Assembly (NCBI GenBank): GCA_026390215.1
Contig: JAPLGJ010000019.1
Location: 1-10,497 of the forward strand
DNA from: Caldisericota bacterium
GTDB lineage: Bacteria > Caldisericota > Caldisericia > Cryosericales > Cryosericaceae
DNA length: 10,497 bases
Direction: 5' to 3'
Positions 1-5,807 of the stretch are shown here, piece after piece; position 1 is the first letter of the stretch; each line of letters opens with the position of its first letter. The position numbers and the translations under genes are program-made. Below the pieces are notes generated by a model. The model did no database searches. It was not told where the DNA came from and saw nothing but the letters and a program-made list of their open reading frames with translations.

Positions 1-418
1 CCGCTGTCAGCGTGTTGAGGGTCAGAAGACCCAACGAGGGAGGGCTGTCGATGATGATGTAATCCCAGGACCCGTCCAGGGGAGCCAAACGACTCTGAAG
101 GACGTACTCGCGGCGATCCATGTCAGCCAGTTCCAGCTCGGCCCCCGCCAGGTTGATTGACGATGGGACCAGTGAGAGGTTGCGTTCGCGGCTGGGCTGG
201 ATTGTCTCTTCGATCGGATCGCCGGACAACAGACACGTGTAGATGTTGGATGTGAATTCCGCTGCGTTGACCCCGAGGCCTGTGGTTGCATTAGCCTGCG
301 GGTCGAAGTCGACGAGCAGGACGTGATGGTTGAGCTCGGCGAGCGATGCGGCGAGCGACAGTGCGGTGGTCGTCTTGCCCACACCGCCCTTCTGATTGGC
401 AATGGCGATGATTCTCAC
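1..418 (-). CDS. parA: ParA/Soj chromosome-partitioning ATPase (5' part only; runs off the window)
   Basis: ParA-family ATPase that works with ParB bound at parS to segregate the chromosome. My translation of the minus strand from a GTG at 418 gives 139 codons, open to base 1. The deviant Walker A motif KGGVGKTTT lies at residues 10-18, the A' motif LLVDFDPQ follows at about 37-44, and a Walker-B-type IIIDSPPSLGLLTLN ends the visible part. All match chromosomal Soj closely. The GTG start is supported by an AGGAGG 8 nt upstream and by the GTGA overlap with the rsmG stop codon, which suggests translational coupling. The C-terminal half and the expected parB lie beyond base 1. The parS site at 1181-1196 supports a chromosomal Soj rather than a plasmid or MinD-type relative. 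Confidence in family is very high. Confidence 0.96.
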   Translation of the reverse strand, partial: MRIIAIANQKGGVGKTTTALSLAASLAELNHHVLLVDFDPQANATTGLGVNAAEFTSNIYTCLLSGDPIEETIQPSRERNLSLVPSSINLAGAELELADMDRREYVLQSRLAPLDGSWDYIIIDSPPSLGLLTLNTLTA

Positions 419-1164
419 GAGCCGTTCCTCCTGGACAACCGGCCGCTGAGCGTCGGAGTCACCTGCAGTATGACAAGCTTGGAATTGCGTTCAACACCTG
501 GAAGGACATAGTCCAAAACCGTGGCCGTACAGTGGACGCGATGCAGCGTAGCCACGAACGGTGGATCCCGGAGTTCCGCGAGGTCGCGTTCGCCTTTCCA
601 CAGTACCAGCCTGCCGTTGCTCGCAAGGAGAGGGAGAGCGTACTGAAGGACTGTCGCGATGTGGGCGACGCCCCTGGCGGTGATCATATCGAAGGCTCGT
701 TCGGGCAGGATGCTCGCATGATCTTCGACCCGTCCATGAACGACCCGTCCCTGGGGAAGGGGCACGCCCCCCACGAGACTCTCCAGATAGTGAGCTTTCT
801 TGCCGATCGATTCTGTCATCGTAACCGCCGTGGTTGGCCACGCCAGTGCAAGGGGAACAGCTGGGAAGCCTCCACCCGTCCCGATGTCAAGGAGCGCGCG
901 CGGGGCCTCGAGACCCACGAGCAGGGGTGCCAGCGAGTCGCGGATGTGCGTCGCCAGCAGGTGCTCAGGACCAGCGTCGGACGTCAAGTTCATGACCTCA
1001 TTGGCCTGGGCAAGCATGGTGAGAAACGATACTAGCCCCGCGCAGAATGCGTCAGTGCATATCGTCGGCTTCGGCGTGACAGGCAGTGTCGTAGCAAAGC
1101 CGGCCATTGATTGCCGTACGATGGAAAGCAGTTGTGTCGGACCGAACTCTCCATCATTATTCAT
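415..1164 (-). CDS. rsmG: 16S rRNA (guanine-N7) methyltransferase RsmG (GidB)
   Basis: SAM-dependent methyltransferase that methylates N7 of G527 (E. coli numbering) in 16S rRNA. The SAM-binding motif I, LLDIGTGGGFP, is at residues about 91-101 from the start chosen here. It is preceded by the family signatures NLTS (59-62) and HIRDSL (73-78) and followed by TARGVAH. The start is uncertain. ATG 1164 gives 249 residues; ATG 1107 gives 230, close to the usual 207-239; neither has a strong ribosome binding site. The open frame reaches 1269, but that would overlap the upstream gene and translate through parS, so I reject it. The stop codon overlaps the parA start as GTGA. In many genomes the order is mnmG-rsmG-parA-parB; here mnmG is absent and a membrane-protein gene takes its place. 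Function is very secure, the start less so. Confidence 0.93.
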   Translation of the reverse strand: MNNDGEFGPTQLLSIVRQSMAGFATTLPVTPKPTICTDAFCAGLVSFLTMLAQANEVMNLTSDAGPEHLLATHIRDSLAPLLVGLEAPRALLDIGTGGGFPAVPLALAWPTTAVTMTESIGKKAHYLESLVGGVPLPQGRVVHGRVEDHASILPERAFDMITARGVAHIATVLQYALPLLASNGRLVLWKGERDLAELRDPPFVATLHRVHCTATVLDYVLPGVERNSKLVILQVTPTLSGRLSRRNGS

Positions 1165-1180
1165 GCGGTCTTCGGGGCAC

Positions 1181-1196
1181 TGTTCCACGTGAAACA
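1181..1196. promoter_or_regulatory. parS: parS centromere-like site (ParB/Spo0J binding)
   Basis: The sequence TGTTCCACGTGAAACA matches the 16-bp parS consensus TGTTNCACGTGAAACA at every fixed position and is palindromic except at one variable base pair. It lies between the stop of the upstream membrane-protein gene (1206) and the rsmG start (1164), about 760 bp upstream of parA. ParB binds such sites, spreads along DNA and acts with ParA to segregate the origin region. An exact match next to parA makes chance unlikely. Confidence 0.93.
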
Positions 1197-1205
1197 ATTT
1201 GATGC

Positions 1206-1679
1206 TCAGAGCCACTTCGCAAGGACGCCCTTGATGACGCCGACCGATGCGAGAAAGACAATCGTGCACGCCCCCAGGACGCCCAGCGAGATGGATACGA
1301 GGGCATGACTCTTCTTCATCCGCGTGAATTCAGCGATCAGGCACCCTGTGTAGGCGCCGGTCCCTGGCAGCGGGATGGCCACGAACAGCGCGAGACCAAC
1401 GAAGAGTCCGTACTTGGCCAGGGAGGACTTGCTGCGCACGGCGAGACGGGTGCGGTAACGCTGGAACCATGTCCACTTCGATACGATGGCGAGTGCGGGT
1501 TTCTCCAGGAGATAGAACAGCGGAGCGATGCACAGGTTGGCAAGGGTTGCGACCAGCAGGGCCTCCCACACGGGCATCTTGAGCACGCCAATGGCATATG
1601 GTAGTGCACCGCGGACCTCAACGCCCGGGATGATGGTGATGAGAATGATATGCAGGATATTTTGCACGAGGTTGGACAC
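1206..1679 (-). CDS. Small multidrug-export-like integral membrane protein (COG2426/PF06695 type)
   Basis: Small hydrophobic protein resembling the COG2426 'small multidrug export' family, whose transport role is poorly tested. From GTG 1679 it has 157 residues. The N-terminal segment NILHIILITIIPGVEVRGALPYAIG carries the family-like IP-(I/V)E-(V/L)RGA-(I/L)P pattern. Further hydrophobic segments follow (ALLVATLANLCIAPLFYLL; YGLFVGLALFVAIPLPGTGAYTG; LVSISLGVLGACTIVFLASVGVI), so about four membrane spans. The open frame extends to 1787, but that N-terminal extension is polar, overlaps the divergent promoter region and is not family-like. A TATACT box ends 6 nt before the GTG, pointing to a leaderless transcript. 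It lies 41 bp upstream of rsmG on the same strand and may be co-transcribed with rsmG and parA. Family call is good; substrate unknown. Confidence 0.8.
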   Translation of the reverse strand: MSNLVQNILHIILITIIPGVEVRGALPYAIGVLKMPVWEALLVATLANLCIAPLFYLLEKPALAIVSKWTWFQRYRTRLAVRSKSSLAKYGLFVGLALFVAIPLPGTGAYTGCLIAEFTRMKKSHALVSISLGVLGACTIVFLASVGVIKGVLAKWL

Positions 1680-1713
1680 TCTTTCAGTATACCGGAGGCC
1701 TCCAAGGATGCAA
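1677..1713 (-). promoter_or_regulatory. Putative promoter of the COG2426-like gene, possibly leaderless
   Basis: On the minus strand a -35-like TTGCAT (1713-1708) is followed after 16 bp by a -10 TATACT (1691-1686, 5 of 6 to consensus). The GTG start begins at the 7th base after the -10 box, exactly where transcription should start. The perfect palindrome GGAGGCCTCC (1694-1703) fills most of the spacer and could be an operator. The -35 is weak, so this is a prediction from sequence only. Confidence 0.5.
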
Positions 1714-1723
1714 TGCGCCAACG

Positions 1724-1752
1724 TTGTAAAGTCCCGCGCACCGGAGTAGAAT
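1724..1752 (+). promoter_or_regulatory. Putative promoter of the DUF4388/IMPDH-like operon
   Basis: TTGTAA (1724-1729, 4 of 6 to the -35 consensus), a 17-bp spacer and TAGAAT (1747-1752, 5 of 6 to the -10 consensus). The expected start near 1759 gives a leader of about 31 nt to ATG 1790. This also argues against ATG 1757, which would lie upstream of the transcript. It is back-to-back with the divergent promoter at 1677-1713; the two -35 boxes are 10 bp apart. Confidence 0.6.
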
Positions 1753-1789
1753 AGACATGCTCTATTCGTTGTGGAACTGGGGGTCAAGG

Positions 1790-2410
1790 ATGCTTGAGGG
1801 AAAGTTCGGCAACTGCCAGGTGGACGAAGTCCTCCAGACGATTATCCAGGGCAAGGGGACTGGACGCCTCAATCTCGAAGGGACATCGATCTTTGGCGGG
1901 CACGTCCGGGCGACGTTCTACATCGAGGAGTCGCGAATAGTCTTTGTCGAGGTCGGTCCTGGTGTGGCATACAGTTCTCTTGTTGACTTGTTCAGTCTAC
2001 GCGAAGGAAGCTTCTCTTTTGCGAGCGGTGAGACAGCGGAGGCCAAGGACCGGTCCGTGCCGGTTGCAGACATCGTCCTTCAGGTGACGGCTGCTCTCGA
2101 CGAGTGGAATTCTATGCGCCGCCGGCTCGGTTCCTTGGATGCAGTCTATTCCCTGAGGGCGGACGGCGCTACCAAGGACTTGATCCTTTCTAGGGAGCAG
2201 TGGCAGGTAATGGCACAACTGGATGGCAAGGCATCGATGCGGGAGATTGCCAGGAAGACCGGCAAGGGGAGTGTCGCTGTGTCGAAGGCGCTCTACGGAT
2301 TCATAGAGGCGGGGCTTGCAGCCGAGGTGGATGTTCCAGCTATCTCTCAGGACGTGGAACGGGAACAGTCACAACATCGAGGTTTCTTCGGCCTCTGGAG
2401 CAGGAGGTAG
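1790..2410 (+). CDS. DUF4388/PATAN-type domain protein with possible winged-helix tail
   Basis: Protein of 206 residues with unknown function. The first ~105 residues look like a DUF4388 (PATAN) domain. MLEGKFGNCQVDEVLQTI is a typical opening, followed by a glycine-rich strand region (GTGRLNLEG), FYIEESRIVFVEVG, and a 'G-S-F-S-F' strand near 73-77. In the family this domain is a regulatory or interaction module linked to signalling and response-regulator proteins. Residues about 130-180 (LSREQWQVMAQLDGKASMREIARKTG, then a second helical stretch) resemble the winged-helix-like tail common after DUF4388. There is no signal peptide or membrane span. The start at 1790 is chosen because it fits the family N-terminus and the predicted transcript start; an in-frame ATG at 1757 would add 11 atypical residues. 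It ends 8 bp before the IMPDH-like gene, whose ribosome binding sites overlap its 3' end, so the two form an operon. Confidence 0.72.
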   Translation: MLEGKFGNCQVDEVLQTIIQGKGTGRLNLEGTSIFGGHVRATFYIEESRIVFVEVGPGVAYSSLVDLFSLREGSFSFASGETAEAKDRSVPVADIVLQVTAALDEWNSMRRRLGSLDAVYSLRADGATKDLILSREQWQVMAQLDGKASMREIARKTGKGSVAVSKALYGFIEAGLAAEVDVPAISQDVEREQSQHRGFFGLWSRR

Positions 2411-2418
2411 GAGGCGGG
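2402..2418 (+). promoter_or_regulatory. Tandem ribosome binding sites for the IMPDH-like gene
   Basis: Two AGGAGG copies (2402-2407 and 2409-2414) lie 11 and 4 nt before ATG 2419, and the upstream gene's TAG stop (2408-2410) sits between and over them. This fixes the start of the IMPDH-like gene and suggests translational coupling. Confidence 0.7.
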
Positions 2419-3306
2419 ATGCCGGGACTTCGGGAAGGCCTGTTCTTTGACGACGTCATGCTTCTGCCCCGCCGAAGCGAGGTCGGTGCATCCGACGTCA
2501 GCCTCGAATCGAGGCTTTCGGCCAATGTTGTGCTACGGTCGCCGTTCGTCACGTCGGCGCGTCAGCTTGTGGCTGACTATCGCCTGGCTTCAACCGTCGC
2601 GCGCGCTGGCGGCATCGGCATCATCCCTCTGTTTGGGAGTGTCGAGGATCAGGCGCATGAGGTGCGCAAGGTCAAGGAGCTCACGTGCAAGGATGACGGG
2701 GCGGCCTGTGACCTCAAGGGCCGCCCCGTGGTTGGCGCCCTTGTCGATCTTGAACGGGAGGGCATGCTGGAATGGATAGGTGCCCTTGCGGAAGTCTGGA
2801 CAGATGTCATCGTCGTGGATGTGTCGCATGCCGACCGCCTCGCGATTCTTCGCCAGATCCAAGTGGTGAAAGCAGAGTATGACTGGCTGCCACTCATGGT
2901 CGGCAACGTTCAGACGCGCGCAGGAGCCAAAGACGTCATCGATGCCGGCGCAGACATCGTCGTCGTTGGCAGTGGGTTCAGTTCCTTTGCAGAGGCGACA
3001 GAGCTGTCGGGCGTTGGCGTTCCCGAGCTGTCGGCTCTCATGGAGGTTGAGGACGTCGCGTCCCTCTACGGGAGGCCGATCATCTGCAACATGGGTGTGC
3101 GCTCTGCCGCAAGTGTCGTCAAGGCTCTTGCCGCCGGAGCCGCAGCCGTCGTCCTCAATGCGCTGACGACGGACACCGCCCCCCAGGTCATGGCGCACAT
3201 TGCGACGCAGGTGCGCGAGAGTCTCAGTTACGTCGGCGCGCGCTCCATTGTGGAGTTGCGTGAGAAGGCCGAGTTCATCCGGATCCGTCCGCCGTCCACT
3301 GTCTGA
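2419..3306 (+). CDS. Degenerate IMP dehydrogenase-like (GuaB superfamily) protein lacking CBS domains, flap and catalytic Cys
   Basis: A 295-residue TIM-barrel protein of the IMPDH/GMP reductase superfamily; full IMPDHs have about 490. Recognisable elements in order: FFDDVMLLP (9-17), GGIGII (64-69), EDQAHEVRKVK (76-86), VVDVSHAD (132-139), GNVQT (162-166), SGVGVPELSA (197-206), KALAAGA (235-241) and the C-terminal YVGARSIVELREKAEFIRI (271-289). No CBS pair is inserted between residues 86 and 103. The active-site loop that normally reads GxGPGSICTTR is here GSGFSSFAEATE, with A191 where the catalytic Cys belongs. The usual DGG phosphate-loop segment is NMG (224-226), and the flap of roughly 50 or more residues before the C-terminal motif is gone. 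IMP dehydrogenase or GMP reductase activity is therefore doubtful; a binding or regulatory role is possible. The start ATG 2419 is set by AGGAGG at 2409-2414. The frame is open from 2200, but that part overlaps the upstream gene. Confidence 0.85.
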   Translation: MPGLREGLFFDDVMLLPRRSEVGASDVSLESRLSANVVLRSPFVTSARQLVADYRLASTVARAGGIGIIPLFGSVEDQAHEVRKVKELTCKDDGAACDLKGRPVVGALVDLEREGMLEWIGALAEVWTDVIVVDVSHADRLAILRQIQVVKAEYDWLPLMVGNVQTRAGAKDVIDAGADIVVVGSGFSSFAEATELSGVGVPELSALMEVEDVASLYGRPIICNMGVRSAASVVKALAAGAAAVVLNALTTDTAPQVMAHIATQVRESLSYVGARSIVELREKAEFIRIRPPSTV

Positions 3307-3310
3307 GCTT

Positions 3311-3357
3311 GTCTCTCCTCAGAGACGTCTAACGCCCCGACTCATACCTCGGGGCGT
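3311..3357. terminator. Hairpins between convergent genes, probable bidirectional terminator
   Basis: A 9-bp perfect GC-rich stem, ACGCCCCGA (3332-3340) with TCGGGGCGT (3349-3357), has an 8-nt loop. It is preceded by a smaller hairpin, GTCTCT/AGAGAC (3311-3316 with 3321-3326). They sit between the plus-strand operon end (3306) and the minus-strand decarboxylase stop (3393). The T tract on either side is poor, so efficiency as an intrinsic terminator is uncertain. Confidence 0.6.
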
Positions 3358-3392
3358 CTTCATGATAGGCCAGGGACGAATCCGGAAACCGA

Positions 3393-4853
3393 TCAGCGCT
3401 CCTTGACGACCTGCACGTACTTGGCCGTCTTGTCGATGATGCCCTGCAGGTCGGCGCCATGGTCGCGCATGAACACCATGTAGTCCACACACTCGTGCGT
3501 CATGACTTCCCCGGGGACCGTGATCGGGATGCCCGGCGGATAGGGAGTCACGAGCTCGGCGATGATGCGCCCGACGGAATCTTCCATGTGGACGCGCTCT
3601 CTCTTGGCATAATATGCCTCGAATGGGAAGAGGACCATCTCGGGAATGCTGGGGATGGGTGGTGGGGGAGTGATGCTGGAGGTCTTGCCGTGGCGTTTGC
3701 GGGAGATATCCTCGAGCGCCTTGATGAGAATCTCCACCGCTTCCTTGGGTGCCCCGATCGTGATGAATGCCAAGATGTTCTCAAGATCAGACAATTCGAT
3801 TTCGACGTTGTAGTCTCTGTTGAGGATCTCTTCGACCTGGAATCCAGTCAGTCCCAGCCTCGACACATGGACAGTCAGTTTGGTGAGGTCAACATCATAA
3901 ATGGCGTCCGAGTGAGCGCGTTCCCTGCCCGGTGCAAAGAGTCCCTCGATGTTGTTGATGCGCCGGCGAGCATCCTCAGCGAGGTCGATGGCCCCTTGAA
4001 GCAGGTCGTGACCGTTCGTCGCCATCTGCATACGGGCGACGTCGAGGGCTGTTATGAGGATGTACGAGGGAGAGGAGCTCTCCAACATTGTGAGCGTGGC
4101 TCGTACCAGTTCCTTGTCCACGCGCCGTGAGCCCAGATGCAGCATGGATGTCTGAGTAAGGCCAGAGAGCGTTTTGTGCGTACTCTGGACGACCATGTCA
4201 GCGCCCGCATCGACAGCGCTCTTGGGAAGGTCCGGGTGGAAATGGAAGTGTGACCCATGGGCCTCGTCGACCAAGATACGACGTCCCGTGGCGTGCGCTT
4301 TCTGTACGTAGTAGTCGATATCCGAGCTGATGCCGAAGTAGTTGGGGTTGGTCACGAAGACGGTCTTGGCTTCAGGATGATCCCGTAGCACGCGCGCGAA
4401 AGTCTGCTTGGACGGGAATGTCTGGAACTGCAGCAGGCGGTCTTCTTCAGCTTCGAGGTAGATAGGGCGCAGTTCGTTGAGGATGAGCGCTCCATACATC
4501 GAGCGGTGCGAATTGCGCTGCACAATGACGCGGTCGTAGGGGTCGCAGGTCGACAGGATCATGGCCTGATTTCCAACCGTCGAACCGTTGACGAGGAAGA
4601 ATGATTCGATAGCGCCATAGGCTTCAGCAGCTAGCTCCTGCGCTTCCTTGACGACGCCGATGGGGCGATGGAGATAGTCGAGTCCTTCAACCTCCGTCAG
4701 GTCGGAAAGGAACACATTCTCGCCCCAGAATTCCTTGAGGCGCGGATGAATACCCTGGCCTGCCATGTGCCCCGGCATGTGGAGGCCAGCGCGGTGCTTG
4801 CCGATATACGACTGGACAGCATCGAAGAATGGGGTACGACTCTGATCTCTCAT
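3393..4853 (-). CDS. speA: Orn/Lys/Arg decarboxylase family protein (arginine decarboxylase SpeA-like)
   Basis: PLP-dependent fold-type I decarboxylase of 486 residues, similar in length and motif order to the ~490-residue Bacillus SpeA/YaaO type. It probably makes agmatine or cadaverine for polyamine synthesis. Visible motifs: LHMPGHMAGQG (24-34), GEN (44-46) and LHRP (61-64) at the N-terminus, GSTVGNQ (90-96) in the cofactor pocket, VDEAHGSHFHFH (195-206), the PLP lysine K227 in STHKTLSGLTQ, and YPPGIPITVPGE in the C-terminal domain. There is no N-terminal receiver-like domain as in enterobacterial inducible enzymes. The start at 4853 agrees with the family N-terminus yet has no ribosome binding site; a strong promoter ends 7 nt before the ATG, implying leaderless translation. 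Substrate choice (arginine, lysine or ornithine) cannot be settled from motifs alone, so the gene symbol is provisional. Confidence 0.9.
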   Translation of the reverse strand: MRDQSRTPFFDAVQSYIGKHRAGLHMPGHMAGQGIHPRLKEFWGENVFLSDLTEVEGLDYLHRPIGVVKEAQELAAEAYGAIESFFLVNGSTVGNQAMILSTCDPYDRVIVQRNSHRSMYGALILNELRPIYLEAEEDRLLQFQTFPSKQTFARVLRDHPEAKTVFVTNPNYFGISSDIDYYVQKAHATGRRILVDEAHGSHFHFHPDLPKSAVDAGADMVVQSTHKTLSGLTQTSMLHLGSRRVDKELVRATLTMLESSSPSYILITALDVARMQMATNGHDLLQGAIDLAEDARRRINNIEGLFAPGRERAHSDAIYDVDLTKLTVHVSRLGLTGFQVEEILNRDYNVEIELSDLENILAFITIGAPKEAVEILIKALEDISRKRHGKTSSITPPPPIPSIPEMVLFPFEAYYAKRERVHMEDSVGRIIAELVTPYPPGIPITVPGEVMTHECVDYMVFMRDHGADLQGIIDKTAKYVQVVKER

Positions 4854-4860
4854 GGAACAG

Positions 4861-4888
4861 AGTGTATCGGCCAGACCCCTGCTGTCAA
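4861..4888 (-). promoter_or_regulatory. Strong putative promoter of the decarboxylase gene, leaderless arrangement
   Basis: On the minus strand a perfect -35 TTGACA (4888-4883), a 16-bp spacer and a -10-like TACACT (4866-4861, 4 of 6) lie directly upstream of ATG 4853. Only 7 nt (CTGTTCC) separate the -10 box from the start codon. There is no room for a ribosome binding site and none is visible, so transcription should start at or one base before the A of AUG. Confidence 0.65.
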
Positions 4889-4926
4889 CGCGCGAGGGTG
4901 AATCCTGATTCCTGGTGCCAATTGGC

Positions 4927-5619
4927 TCAGAACGTCTGTCCGGGTTCCAGGACTGCGCAATGAGCGCTTGTCTGGGACTCCACCTTCTTCCGGAATAGTT
5001 GCGGGTCGACGGCGATGACCGGGAAGGTCCCGTAGTGCATCGGGATCACGGTGTGTGGAGCAAGCATCTTGACTGCCTCTACGGCATCGTCGATCCCCAT
5101 CGTAAAATTGCCGCCAATAGGGAGAAGCGCGATGTCCAGTGGGTGCAGCCGGCCGATGAGCTCCATGTCGAGAAACACGCCCGTGTCACCGGCATGGTAG
5201 ATAGTCCGCTCTCCGGTCTTGATGACAAACCCGCAGGGATTTCCCGTGTAGATGAGGTGGCCATCCTCCGTCACTGAGGAACCATGCAGGGCCTGGGTCA
5301 GCAACAGTTCACCGAACGGGAAGATGTGATTGCCGCCGATATGCATGGGATGAACGTTCGCAACACCCTTGCTCGCAACGTAGGTGACAAGTTCTGCCGG
5401 GCCGATGACCGTTGCCCCGGTGCGTCTAGCGATGGCGATGGTGTCGCCCAGGTGATCGGAATGGCCATGCGTTACGAGGATGTAGGCAGGATGGACGTCG
5501 TCGGGACCGATGGACGCTAGAGGGTTGCCCGAGAGGAACGGGTCGATGAGGATGTCACCGGCTGTCGTGGTGATCAGAAAAGCCGAATGGCCAAGGTAGG
5601 TGAGCTGCTCATGTATCAT
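4927..5619 (-). CDS. UPF0173-family metal-dependent hydrolase (metallo-beta-lactamase fold)
   Basis: Cytoplasmic metallo-hydrolase of 230 residues, the usual size for UPF0173 (YtkL-like) proteins; the physiological substrate is not established for the family. The metal-binding signature THGHSDH gives H51, H53, D55 and H56. Other conserved elements are YLGHSAFLI (8-16) and LIDPFLSGNP (24-33) at the N-terminus, a HIGG segment, IYHAGDTGVF carrying the bridging Asp, LPIGGNFTMG, and a C-terminal HYGTFPV histidine. Translation from ATG 5619 opens with MIHEQLTYLGHSAF, typical of the family. A GGGGGAGG ribosome binding site lies 11 nt upstream. The gene is divergent from thrB and 73 bp upstream of the decarboxylase, which has its own promoter, so a shared role is not implied. 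Confidence 0.92.
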   Translation of the reverse strand: MIHEQLTYLGHSAFLITTTAGDILIDPFLSGNPLASIGPDDVHPAYILVTHGHSDHLGDTIAIARRTGATVIGPAELVTYVASKGVANVHPMHIGGNHIFPFGELLLTQALHGSSVTEDGHLIYTGNPCGFVIKTGERTIYHAGDTGVFLDMELIGRLHPLDIALLPIGGNFTMGIDDAVEAVKMLAPHTVIPMHYGTFPVIAVDPQLFRKKVESQTSAHCAVLEPGQTF

Positions 5620-5807
5620 GGTGTCATGTACCTCCCCCTTAGTCTACCTCCTGGGTCATGGTGGTCAAGCCTCGGCTCGACCATTCACAGTAAACCTTGC
5701 AATTGTCAAGGACGGGGTAAGATATGTCAAGTAGTTCGCTTTGCGATAGTTCGGGCGCTGCCAACGCCGGTATCGAGGAATTGGCAGTTTCTCCGGGGGG
5801 AGAAGAC
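5620..5807. promoter_or_regulatory. Divergent intergenic region between the UPF0173 and thrB genes
   Basis: On the minus strand TTGACC (5 of 6 to -35), a 16-bp spacer and TAGACT (4 of 6) lie just before the UPF0173 ribosome binding site and could be its promoter. On the plus strand TTGCAA (5697-5702) and TAAGAT (5718-5723) are spaced only 15 bp, so the thrB promoter is uncertain. No attenuator or threonine leader peptide is evident. Confidence 0.35.

Noticed and set aside
22..402. A minus-strand 126-codon open frame rich in Arg and Ser
   Set aside because: It is an out-of-frame shadow of parA; the GTG-initiated frame from 418 carries the ParA motifs.
2200..2418. N-terminal extension of the IMPDH-like protein
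   Set aside because: It overlaps the DUF4388 coding region in another frame, and the family N-terminus starts at 2419 with a strong ribosome binding site.
2590..3198. A 202-codon minus-strand open frame opposite the IMPDH-like gene
   Set aside because: It is a mirror of the coding frame with His/Asp-rich composition typical of antisense translation, and it has no ribosome binding site.
3459..4130. A 223-codon plus-strand open frame opposite the decarboxylase gene
   Set aside because: It is antisense to a clear PLP enzyme and shows no recognisable motif.
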